Positions 13,298 through 19,082 of a stretch of 20,821 bases of DNA are shown in pieces. Origin of the DNA: an uncultured Clostridia bacterium (GTDB taxonomy: Bacteria; Bacillota; Clostridia; Oscillospirales; Ruminococcaceae); assembly GCA_947089135.1 (NCBI GenBank), contig CAMUJF010000027.1, forward strand, positions 1 to 20,821, given 5' to 3'. Position numbers and translations under genes: made by a program. The notes beneath the pieces are model-generated. The model did not search any database and had not been told where the DNA came from. It was given only the letters and a program-made list of their open reading frames with translations. The stretch's first letter is position 1. Every line of letters starts with the position of its first letter.

Positions 13298-14098
13298 TTG
13301 CCCGATAAGCGTTATTTTTGGTTGAAATTAAAAGAGGACTTTTTCGATGAGAAGTACATAAAGGCTTTACGCAAACTGCCGCAAGGGGATAGCCAAGTTA
13401 TAGTTTACCTAAAAATGCAGTTGAAAAGCCTTAAGACTGAGGGTATCATAAAATACGAGGGCATATTGCCCGACTGTGTAAGCGAACTTGCATTAGCACT
13501 TGACGAGGACGAGAATGTTGTAAAACTAACCGTTGAAGCCCTTATCCGTTTTGGCGTTGTGGAACGCTTGGAAAACGATACGCTCTATATGTTGGCAATG
13601 CAGCAGCTAATCGGTTCAGAGACACAAACAGCGGCACGTGTCAGAAAACACAGAGAAAGCGTAGCGTTACAATGTAACGCTGATGTAACAAAATGTAACA
13701 CAGAGAAAGAGATAAGAGATAGAGATAAGAGAAAAGAGATAGATACACCCCCTACCCCCTCAAAGGGGGAGGCGGCGAAAATTCCGAAAAAGAAATCCAA
13801 AAAAGCAGAACCCCTAAAGACCCAATTTGCCGAATTTGTCAGCATGACCAATGACGAATACACGTCACTCGTTGCGAAAGTCAGTGAACAAGGGGCTAAA
13901 CGGTGCATTGAAATTTTGGATAACTATAAGGGTTCCAGTGGCAAGAAGTACAGCAGTGATTATAGGGCAATTCTCAATTGGGTTGTGACAAGGTATGAGG
14001 AAGAAAAGGCTAAGCAAACAAAGAACACCGCCCCCAAGTGCGACGATTACGACGATTACGACCCTAACGACCCTTACAAGTACTGGGGGTGCGGATAA
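13298..14098 (+). CDS. Phage-type replisome organiser (replication initiator)
   Basis: A 266-aa replication initiator. Residues about 1-110 match the phage replisome organiser N-terminal domain (RYFWLKLKEDFFDEKYIKAL, then VIVYLKMQLKSL). A basic linker rich in Lys/Arg/Glu follows (about 115-180), then a DnaD-like C-terminal segment (about 185-240) and an acidic Asp/Tyr tail. The start is uncertain: TTG 13298 has AGGTGA five bases upstream, while GTG 13289, nine bases earlier in frame, has no good site. It binds the element origin and would recruit the helicase loader. The linker DNA holds repeats that look like the origin itself. The stop overlaps the next ATG (TAATG). Confidence 0.85.
   Translation: MPDKRYFWLKLKEDFFDEKYIKALRKLPQGDSQVIVYLKMQLKSLKTEGIIKYEGILPDCVSELALALDEDENVVKLTVEALIRFGVVERLENDTLYMLAMQQLIGSETQTAARVRKHRESVALQCNADVTKCNTEKEIRDRDKRKEIDTPPTPSKGEAAKIPKKKSKKAEPLKTQFAEFVSMTNDEYTSLVAKVSEQGAKRCIEILDNYKGSSGKKYSSDYRAILNWVVTRYEEEKAKQTKNTAPKCDDYDDYDPNDPYKYWGCG
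13664..13769 (+). other. Candidate replication origin inside the replisome organiser gene
   Basis: A perfect 19-bp palindrome AGCGTTACAATGTAACGCT (13663-13681) is followed by two more TGTAACA copies (13684-13690 and 13694-13700), with 10-11 bp spacing. Then comes a purine-rich GAGATA/GATAAGAG repeat tract (about 13705-13745) and a CCCCCT/AGGGGG hairpin (13755-13769). Iterons plus a low-melting tract within the initiator's linker is the layout of lambda O and many Firmicute phage initiators. Confidence 0.6.
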
Positions 14099-14310
14099 TG
14101 GACGGTATTACAAACGCATTCGAAAACCTTGTGAAGCAGTCATCCCAAAGCGTACCCCGAAACAGCGAGGACTACATAAACCCCGAGGACGGGCTTTTAT
14201 ACTGCGGTCGATGTCACGCTCCCAAACAATGCAGGGTAACGGCTTTCGGCAGAGAATACGCGCCATTCTGCCCCTGCAAATGCGTTCGAAACAATGTCAA
14301 ACGCCGATAA
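14098..14310 (+). pseudogene. Truncated DnaC-like helicase loader (zinc-binding N-terminus only)
   Basis: A 70-aa product with the N-terminal zinc-binding module typical of phage/ICE DnaC-type ATPases: DGLLYCGRCHAPKQCRV, then FCPCKC (residues about 33-62, four Cys in CxxC and CxC pairs). The AAA+ ATPase part with Walker motifs that should follow (about 180 residues) is absent. In the +1 frame, reading continues for about 15 codons (ADKLKSIYF...) to a stop near 14350, which may be a frameshifted remnant. It overlaps the replisome organiser stop. The element would need a host or helper loader. It could instead be a stand-alone small zinc protein. Confidence 0.6.
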
Positions 14311-14415
14311 GCTGAAATCAATTTACTTTTACGAACGGGTCATTAATTAAGAGACACAATCGAGAAGTTCATCTTGGTTTCATCTTGCTTCAACCGTCAT
14401 TTTTAGCAAGCGCGA

Positions 14416-14443
14416 ACAGAGCAGGTGTGTTGACCTGCTCTGT
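14416..14443. terminator. Strong hairpin closing the replication operon
   Basis: ACAGAGCAGGT (14416-14426) and ACCTGCTCTGT (14433-14443) make a perfect 11-bp stem with a 6-nt loop between the rightward replication genes and the leftward 66-aa gene. There is no T-run on either side. It may be a factor-assisted bidirectional terminator for convergent transcription. Confidence 0.5.
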
Positions 14444-14466
14444 GTCGGCAAAGAAATTAATAGAGG

Positions 14467-14667
14467 TTATTTTGAATTGCATTTTATCATTGTTATATTA
14501 GGTGTACAAATTGTAGTGTGAGACGGCTTATAGTTTACTTGGCAGTGTGATAACTTTTCTGCCATAGCGGAAAACTTCCCGACCAAACAGTAACAATCGT
14601 CCCGTGAAAGATTTCCCTCGTTAGTAATAGCGATAATTCTGTCATATGCTGTACTTTTGTCGTGCAT
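14467..14667 (-). CDS. Small hypothetical protein downstream of ImmA gene
   Basis: A 66-aa open frame, Cys-containing and mostly helical in its first 40 residues (DKSTAYDRIIAITNEGNLSR). I do not recognise it. It lies downstream of the ImmA gene on the same strand, so it may share its transcript. The ribosome binding site (AAAGGA) is about 13 nt from the ATG, which is long, so the gene is plausible, not certain. Confidence 0.4.
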   Translation of the reverse strand: MHDKSTAYDRIIAITNEGNLSRDDCYCLVGKFSAMAEKLSHCQVNYKPSHTTICTPNITMIKCNSK

Positions 14668-14745
14668 AAAAATTTCATTTCCTTTCTCTATTGATGTTTC
14701 GGAACAGGTCGGTTATACCGTAGTTAATTTTTATCAACTCGTTCA

Positions 14746-15102
14746 TTACTGCACTCTCCCTCCGTCAATTCCATAGAGAAAGTTGTACAAAATGAAACCC
14801 AGTGATTCAGCTTCAAATTCTGCTTGAGCATAGGGTACTTTAAATCGGTCGTCGTCAAAACCCAGAAAATGACCCAAGAAAATATGGGACAGTTCATGTG
14901 TCAGAGTTATGCGCTGTGCTTCTATGGGAAGATCGTCTGCAATAAAAATATATGCCTTTTTATTTTGAATGTAAGTCATGCCCTTACAACCCTCTAACGC
15001 TTCGGAATTGCGGTTTATGGTTCCCACCTCTATCCCTAAACTGTCCGCTATCTTGTTAGCCGGTCTAATTTTGCCATTCATTGGCTCAATCAAATATGAC
15101 AA
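14746..15102 (-). CDS. ImmA/IrrE-family metallopeptidase
   Basis: A 118-aa small zinc peptidase. HELSH (residues 69-73) is the HExxH zinc site and Glu96 or Glu99 in the following FEAESLGF helix is the likely third ligand. In ICEBs1 the ImmA peptidase cleaves the ImmR repressor to induce excision. The start is a TTG at 15102 with AAGGAG 8-9 nt upstream; no suitable ATG exists. Unusually, no repressor gene is adjacent: the XRE repressor (12286) is 2.5 kb away and another small HTH gene is at 15689. An operator-like inverted repeat and an opposing promoter lie immediately upstream. Confidence 0.88.
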   Translation of the reverse strand: MSYLIEPMNGKIRPANKIADSLGIEVGTINRNSEALEGCKGMTYIQNKKAYIFIADDLPIEAQRITLTHELSHIFLGHFLGFDDDRFKVPYAQAEFEAESLGFILYNFLYGIDGGRVQ

Positions 15103-15125
15103 ATAAAAAACTCCTTTTCAATTAC

Positions 15126-15176
15126 TTGACAAAGAGTTTCCGTCTGTGATATAATTATTTCAGAGACGGAAACGTC
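15126..15176 (+). promoter_or_regulatory. Strong rightward promoter inside a 13-bp inverted repeat
   Basis: TTGACA (15126-15131), 18-nt spacer, TATAAT (15150-15155). GTTTCCGTCTGTG (15136-15148) and CAGAGACGGAAAC (15161-15173) are inverted with a single mismatch and bracket the -10 box, a classical operator arrangement. The promoter points away from the ImmA gene toward a short noncoding stretch that ends in a terminator. Confidence 0.78.
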
Positions 15177-15235
15177 TTTGTGTGCGGCTCTTACATAATC
15201 GCTGTAGTGGGTGGATTATGTAAGGGCTTTTCCTT
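15162..15235 (+). ncRNA. Candidate small RNA of about 75 nt
   Basis: A transcript from the 15126-15155 promoter would start near 15162. It would fold CAGAGACG-GAAA-CGTCTTTG (15161-15180) and then a 14-bp stem GCTCTTACATAATC/GATTATGTAAGGGC (about 15187-15200 and 15214-15227) followed by TTTTCC. No start codon with a ribosome binding site and useful frame lies inside. Promoter, GNRA-capped hairpin and terminator together suggest a small regulatory RNA; it is not a family I know. Confidence 0.5.
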
Positions 15236-15509
15236 ATGCGATTGAAAAACGCTTGCTTGTAGTCTTTTTGCAGTACTGCTCGTAAAGCTCCGAATGGGTT
15301 TTCTTAAAGGCAGTGCTGTCAAAACGGCTTGATGTCACATTCTTGTAGCGAACCTTGAAGCAGCTCACTATCATTTCATCAACGCCGCGTGCAGTCATTT
15401 CTGCTTTGATTTCGTCCTTTACCGCTTCCATTTCGGCGGTCAGCTCGTCAATCATGGTTTGCAGTGTCTTGATGTCCTCGATTTTGCTTGTGATTTCTGT
15501 GGTACTCAT
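15234..15509 (-). CDS. Small conserved mobile-element protein, function unknown
   Basis: A 91-aa protein. Residues about 1-45 form a Glu/Lys-rich coiled coil (TEITSKIEDIKTLQTMIDEL onward), followed by a beta-rich part with VRYKNVTSSRFDSTAFKKTH and a basic C-terminus (TTSKRFSIA). I recall near-identical layouts as common unnamed genes in clostridial phages and ICEs. GGAGGT lies 9 nt before ATG 15509. The upstream region has a leftward promoter with operator A in its spacer, so this gene is probably controlled by the divergent HTH protein (15689). Confidence 0.72.
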   Translation of the reverse strand: MSTTEITSKIEDIKTLQTMIDELTAEMEAVKDEIKAEMTARGVDEMIVSCFKVRYKNVTSSRFDSTAFKKTHSELYEQYCKKTTSKRFSIA

Positions 15510-15563
15510 AAATTTTTACCTCCGTGTGTTTTATTGGGGTTTCTTTCTTAACCCTGTGATTAT

Positions 15564-15592
15564 ATTATATCACTTAATTTTAGTGATGTATA
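15564..15592 (-). promoter_or_regulatory. Leftward promoter of the 91-aa gene
   Basis: On the minus strand TATACA (15592-15587), a 17-nt spacer and TATAAT (15569-15564). Operator A (15569-15587) fills the spacer exactly, so a bound repressor would block RNA polymerase. Confidence 0.6.
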
Positions 15593-15654
15593 TTGACATT
15601 ATCACCAAATTTCAGTGAATATTTTTTGTCAATTTATCACTTGTATTTAGTGAT
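15569..15654. promoter_or_regulatory. Three 19-bp operators between divergent genes
   Basis: Sites A (15569-15587, ATCACTTAATTTTAGTGAT), B (15601-15619) and C (15636-15654) share the dyad ATCACY-N7-AGTGAW, with starts spaced 32 and 35 bp. A covers the leftward promoter and C overlaps the -35 box of the rightward promoter. This is the logic of a lambda OR-type switch; the HTH protein encoded at 15689 is the natural candidate ligand (inference). Confidence 0.8.
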
Positions 15655-15669
15655 ATAATAATGTATAAT
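15641..15669 (+). promoter_or_regulatory. Rightward promoter of the 80-aa HTH gene
   Basis: TTGTAT (15641-15646), 17-nt spacer, TATAAT (15664-15669). The -35 box lies inside operator C, implying autorepression. Confidence 0.6.
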
Positions 15670-15688
15670 AAAATCAGAAGGTGATACA

Positions 15689-15931
15689 ATGCCAATTAAA
15701 TATAAAATTGATATTCTCGCAGCATTAAAAGAAAAAGGTTACTCGCAGAATAGAATCAGAAATGAAAAACTAATAGGTCAGTCTTATTTAACGCAGCTCC
15801 GTCATGGTGAACTTGTTTCGTGGAAAACCATTGAAATAATTTGCAGTCTTTTGAACTGTCAACCTGGAGATATTATCGAATACATTGAACCTGCTCCCGA
15901 CGGGGCGGAACGGGAGGAAAACGAAAATTAA
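15689..15931 (+). CDS. Cro/C1-type HTH regulator (YozG-like)
   Basis: An 80-aa protein dominated by one helix-turn-helix (residues about 8-62: ILAALKEKGYSQNRIRNEKL, then SYLTQLRHGELVSWKTIEII), closing with LLNCQPGDIIEYIE, the standard end of YozG-type Cro/C1 domains. An acidic tail follows. AAGGTGAT precedes ATG 15689. It sits beside three identical-type operators and probably represses both itself and the divergent 91-aa gene. Being small, it most likely binds as a dimer to each dyad. Whether it is also a target of the ImmA peptidase is open. Confidence 0.85.
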   Translation: MPIKYKIDILAALKEKGYSQNRIRNEKLIGQSYLTQLRHGELVSWKTIEIICSLLNCQPGDIIEYIEPAPDGAEREENEN

Positions 15932-16019
15932 AGACATTAAACAGTATTGAAAAATAGAGCGCAAACGAGTAAAACAGAGCAAAATAGAATAAAGTACACC
16001 AAATTATGAAAAATTAAAT

Positions 16020-16048
16020 TTGACATATTGAGAAGAATTGTGTATAAT
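16020..16048 (+). promoter_or_regulatory. Consensus promoter of the toxin-antitoxin operon
   Basis: TTGACA (16020-16025), 17-nt spacer, TATAAT (16043-16048): a perfect sigma-A promoter, leaving a leader of about 90 nt before the toxin. AAAAGTG occurs at 16079-16085 and 16093-16099, with AAAGTG at 16111-16116, possibly an operator downstream of the start site. Confidence 0.8.
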
Positions 16049-16144
16049 ATAATCAGTAAGCTTTATGCTCAACTATTTAAAAGTGAACCTGCAAAAGTGT
16101 TTCATACTTCAAAGTGCTTAAAATAAAATCGGATTGGAAATAAT

Positions 16145-16501
16145 ATGACAAGAAATTTTGTAATGACTTCGGATTTTGATAATGCTTGGAAAAACTTAGG
16201 CTTAAATGATGAGGAATTAAGGCAACTTCAGAACAGCTTGACACAGAACCCAACTGCGGGAGATATGATACAAGGCACACATGGCTGCCGAAAATACAGA
16301 ATTTCTCTTGAAAGCCGAGGCAAGAGCGGCGGTGCAAGAGTGATATATGTAGATTTTATTACATTTGAAAAAGTTTACCTTATTACTGCATATGCCAAAA
16401 ATGAACAAGAAAATCTTTCAAAACGGCAATGTGATGGCATTAAACAATTAGTTAAAGAAATTGAAGCTGTTGAACGTGCAAAATTTGAAAGGAGGAATTG
16501 A
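16145..16501 (+). CDS. RelE/HigB-like toxin
   Basis: A 118-aa protein of the RelE/ParE toxin superfamily, whose members cleave mRNA on the ribosome. The signature is GCRKYRISLESRGKSGGARV, then IYVDF...KVYLITAYAKNEQENLS (residues about 47-92): a conserved Arg-rich strand, the GKSGGxR turn, and the YAKNE strand before a C-terminal helix. This version is closer to HigB-type toxins of the 'GKGGGxR' group than to E. coli RelE. It has its own strong promoter. The antitoxin gene follows immediately and its ribosome binding site lies in the last toxin codons, so toxin precedes antitoxin as in higBA. Confidence 0.85.
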   Translation: MTRNFVMTSDFDNAWKNLGLNDEELRQLQNSLTQNPTAGDMIQGTHGCRKYRISLESRGKSGGARVIYVDFITFEKVYLITAYAKNEQENLSKRQCDGIKQLVKEIEAVERAKFERRN

Positions 16502-16503
16502 CT

Positions 16504-17052
16504 ATGGGTGTATACGAAAGCATTATGAACGGTTTGGGTGAAGCTTTGGAGTATGCAAAAGGCGATACCTCAAAGGCAAGAGAAACAACAGTCACAGTTA
16601 CACAAACACAAGAACCATCAAGTTTTGGACTGTCGGCATTTGACGTTGCGAAATGGCTTATTGTTTATAATAATTCCCGTGCAAACACTGATTTGCTTAC
16701 CAGCTTGAAACTGCAAAAGTTACTTTATTATGCACAGGGAATAGCGATAAAGTACACTGGTAAGTCTCTTTTCAACGAAAATCTTGTTGCTTGGGATTTG
16801 GGTCCCGTTGTACCCGAAGTATATAATAGGTACAAGAAATATGGAAAAAATCCCATTAATGAGTCAATCACAATGCCTAATTTTGGTGATAATAATGATA
16901 TTGAGGTTATTTTAAAGGACGTTTATGAGGATTATGGTCAATATTCTGCTTTTAAACTTGTAGAAATGACACATAACGAAACTCCTTGGAAAGAAACCCC
17001 GAAAAACAATGTTATTTCAATTGATAAAATGAGAAATTTTTTTGCAAGATAA
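16504..17052 (+). CDS. Panacea-domain antitoxin with HigA-like N-terminus
   Basis: A 182-aa protein. Residues about 1-35 (MGVYESIMNGLGEALEYAKG, then ARETTVTVTQT) match the N-terminal segment of HigA-type antitoxins that normally precedes an XRE helix-turn-helix. Here the HTH is replaced by a Panacea (SocA-like, DUF4065) domain at about 45-165: FDVAKWLIVYNN, SLKLQKLLYYAQGI, LVAWDLGPVVPEVYNRYKKYG. Panacea domains are known promiscuous antitoxin domains that neutralise unrelated toxins. I chose ATG 16504, 8 nt after GGAGG, over TTG 16498. Coupled to the RelE-like toxin and followed by a strong terminator. Confidence 0.85.
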   Translation: MGVYESIMNGLGEALEYAKGDTSKARETTVTVTQTQEPSSFGLSAFDVAKWLIVYNNSRANTDLLTSLKLQKLLYYAQGIAIKYTGKSLFNENLVAWDLGPVVPEVYNRYKKYGKNPINESITMPNFGDNNDIEVILKDVYEDYGQYSAFKLVEMTHNETPWKETPKNNVISIDKMRNFFAR

Positions 17053-17080
17053 CTATAATACATCTTTTTAAGGGTCACGC

Positions 17081-17113
17081 AACGGGAGTGGGTTCGCCTG
17101 CTCCTGTTTTTTT
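17081..17113 (+). terminator. Intrinsic terminator of the toxin-antitoxin operon
   Basis: A 12-bp stem (17081-17092 with 17097-17108, three G-U pairs) is capped by a stable TTCG tetraloop, and a run of seven T (17107-17113) follows. Textbook Rho-independent terminator 28 nt after the antitoxin stop. Confidence 0.92.
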
Positions 17114-17789
17114 GTTATATGTTCCCAAATTTTTAAAGGGGGTCGAAATCGACGAGTTTAGACATGCTCGAAAATACGATACCATCTAAGAGCGACTACA
17201 AAGCCGTTTTTGGAGGGTTTATATTTTATGCGGTAAACCTCATTACAAATACGCTTGCGTTGATTATATGGCGTTCTGATAGCCTTACGGCACGTTTTAC
17301 AGTCCGATATGAAAAAGTGTGTACTTTTTCTGCGCTTGCTGTACCTCAACCGTCTATTTTTTCAACTGGTTGCAGATTTTGGAGCAGGTCACGCGGTACA
17401 CTTTCCCCCGAAAGTTCTAAAGTTCTAACACACTAAGACTATTTCCGCTGTAAATAGTCTGTGTGGCAGCGTTCCCCTGCACCCTTTTTACTTGGGACTT
17501 TGCCCTAAGTAACGCCATAATCCTTACGACAACCCCGCAAGCTGCGTTATCATAAGGATAGGCGCTCTCCGAGGGGCGCGGTTCCTATATACCCCTACTC
17601 GTTCCAAATAAAATAGCCCGCTCATTTTTGAGCAGGTCAAAATCCTATTTTTTGTGCGCCGTTTGTGCGCCAAAGTTACGATTGTGCGCTATAAGTTATT
17701 AAAAGATATGAAAAGCAAGCGTGCGTAAAATGGCTTAAAATAGGCGTTTGCGGCAAGTTGTAACAAGAGGTGAAAAGTTAAAATTATAC
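17114..17789. other. Gene-poor, structured right end of the first element
   Basis: About 675 bp with no convincing gene. Open frames on both strands (minus 17349-17158 and plus 17164-17436) lack ribosome binding sites and family features. Structures seen: CACAC-TA-AGACTATTT paired with AAATAGTCT-GTGTG (17429-17465, a 14-bp stem with a 2-nt bulge); TCCTTACGA/TCATAAGGA (about 17519-17556, one mismatch); GCGCTC/GGGCGC (about 17562-17579); CCCGCTCA/TGAGCAGG (about 17618-17637, one mismatch). Three TTTGTGCGCC-type repeats follow at 17651-17690. It may hold the attP arm, and perhaps an origin of transfer or single-strand origin, but no known nick site is recognised. Confidence 0.5.
17651..17690 (+). 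repeat. Right arm-type integrase sites
   Basis: TTTGTGCGCC (17651-17660), TTTGTGCGCC (17662-17671) and ATTGTGCGCT (17681-17690) are direct repeats with starts 11 and 19 bp apart. They have the same sequence and orientation as the pair at 10178-10198. They lie 100 bp left of the att core, so in the excised circle both arm sets would flank the core. Confidence 0.7.
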
Positions 17790-17834
17790 CTCCGACTCTG
17801 AAGGTCGCAGGTTCGACTCCTGTCAGGCGCACCA
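17790..17834 (+). repeat. Junction att repeat between the two elements
   Basis: A 45-bp perfect copy of the 3' part of tRNA-Arg (10075-10119), anticodon loop to CCA. The 5' tRNA half is missing, so it cannot make a tRNA. It ends the first element and starts the second, so it serves as attR of one and attL of the next. Confidence 0.95.
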
Positions 17835-17849
17835 TAGCAAATCCCATAG

Positions 17850-17889
17850 ATACGTTGTTTGAGGCAATTCAAGCAGCGTATTTATTTTT
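17850..17889 (+). terminator. tRNA-type terminator carried by the second element
   Basis: A 13-bp stem (17850-17862 with 17869-17881, two U-G pairs, loop GGCAAT) followed by TTATTTTT. It has the same place relative to the att core, and the same TTTGAGG...TCAAGC centre, as the terminator at 10126-10161, though the outer stem differs by paired changes. Before the first element inserted, it would have terminated the tRNA. Confidence 0.82.
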
Positions 17890-17909
17890 GGAAAAACAAC
17901 GATTTCTAA

Positions 17910-17933
17910 CACTTTTTTAACATTCACTTTTTT
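17910..17933 (+). repeat. Possible arm-type repeats of the second element
   Basis: CACTTTTTT occurs at 17910-17918 and 17925-17933, 15 bp apart, at the end of the second integrase gene and about 75-100 bp from the att core. Placement suits integrase arm sites, but the word is low in complexity. Confidence 0.3.
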
Positions 17934-19057
17934 GTTAGAAGCTCATTGAAACGGTTTGCCATATTGACTTTAGCCGAATACTGCAAATGGGAATAAATGT
18001 TACCCGTTGTTGAAATGTCGCTATGTCCTAACCATTCTTGAATTTCCTTTAGGTTAAAGCCTGAATTAATAAGCAATGAAGCAGCGGAATGTCTCAAATC
18101 GTGAAATCGTATTTTAGGCAAATCACTTTTGGCAAGTATCTTAGCAAACTTATGTGTAACGTAATCGGGAGGTATTTCACGTCCGTCATCATAAGTACAA
18201 ACATACTCGCTTTTATGATAGCAGTCACCGAATTGTCGTTCCATAGTCTCTTGATGTGCTTTTAACTGCAAAAGGTATTCCCTTACGCTGCCCGTAAGCG
18301 GTAATGTTCTAAGACTTGCCTTTGTCTTTGTTGTATCTGCATAAATTACACCGCCAACATTGGAAACAGCTGTATGATTTATAGTAATGGTATTTTCTGT
18401 GAAACTTACAGCACTCCATTTTAATCCTAAAACCTCGCTGCGCCTAAGTCCATAGTTGATTGTAAGAAATACACAGCTTTCTATTGGAGTATTTGTGCAT
18501 ATCTCCATAAGCTGTTTTAATTGACTTTCATCATAAAACTTACCCGTGTAATGTTCTCGCTTTGGAAGCGTAATACGGTCAGCAGGATTGTAAGGAATGA
18601 TGTTCATTTTCAAAGCATAATCAAGAGCCTTATGTATATTAGCGTGGTGTCTTTTAACGGAACTTGCAGATAGTCCCGATTCAATCTTGTCATTGTAGTA
18701 ATTTTGAATATGTATAGGGGTTAAATCCACAACAGCAACGCCAAGTTTGCTGAAATAAGGTTTAATGTGCTTTCGATAAATAAGCTCATAATTGTTGTAT
18801 GTATTGCTTTTAACGCTTGACTTTATCACTTTAAGCCATTCACCCATAAAGTCAGAAAATGATTGCTTATTGATTATGTTAATCTTTTTTGTCTCATACT
18901 CCGCTACAAGCTTTTTCAACGCTTGTTCGGCTTTTCGCTTGTTGTTTTTGACTTCCATATCAAGAGAAATCCATTTTTGTCGTCTGTTACCATCATTGTC
19001 CTTAAGATTCAGTACAGCATAATATTTATTATTTTTAATTTGCAGACTGCCTGTCAT
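17924..19057 (-). CDS. Tyrosine recombinase/integrase of the second element
   Basis: A 377-aa integrase. The N-terminal arm-binding beta domain (residues about 1-50, SLQIKNNKYYAVLNLKD) is followed by a SAM-like core-binding domain (about 65-160) and a catalytic domain (about 170-370) with Arg205 (GLRRSE), Lys244, His319-x-x-Arg322 (HDLRH), His345 (LGH) and Tyr355 (NIYSH). All catalytic residues are present. ATG 19057 has AGGAGG nine bases upstream; a TTG at 19081 has none. It differs clearly from the first integrase (no inserted HTH) yet is placed identically beside the same 45-bp site, so both target tRNA-Arg(CCG). Read toward the att site. Confidence 0.95.
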   Translation of the reverse strand: MTGSLQIKNNKYYAVLNLKDNDGNRRQKWISLDMEVKNNKRKAEQALKKLVAEYETKKINIINKQSFSDFMGEWLKVIKSSVKSNTYNNYELIYRKHIKPYFSKLGVAVVDLTPIHIQNYYNDKIESGLSASSVKRHHANIHKALDYALKMNIIPYNPADRITLPKREHYTGKFYDESQLKQLMEICTNTPIESCVFLTINYGLRRSEVLGLKWSAVSFTENTITINHTAVSNVGGVIYADTTKTKASLRTLPLTGSVREYLLQLKAHQETMERQFGDCYHKSEYVCTYDDGREIPPDYVTHKFAKILAKSDLPKIRFHDLRHSAASLLINSGFNLKEIQEWLGHSDISTTGNIYSHLQYSAKVNMANRFNELLTKK

Positions 19058-19082
19058 GTACCACAACCTCCTAAATAACAAA

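Noticed and set aside
15540..15660. CRISPR-like array from the repeated ATCAC/AGTGA units
   Set aside because: Only three short dyad-symmetric copies with 13-16 bp between them and overlapping promoters; they are operators, not CRISPR repeats, and no cas gene is present.
16079..16116. AAAAGTG repeats as a transposon end or iteron origin
   Set aside because: Just three short copies in the toxin leader, one incomplete, with no inverted counterpart; at most a regulatory repeat.
17164..17436. 90-codon plus-strand frame in the right noncoding end
   Set aside because: Starts within a stretch without a ribosome site, has no recognisable domain, and covers hairpin-rich DNA; the opposing minus frame (17158-17349) is equally unsupported.
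17790..17834. Second tRNA-Arg gene
   Set aside because: Only the 3' part from the anticodon loop onward is present; acceptor 5' strand and D arm are missing.
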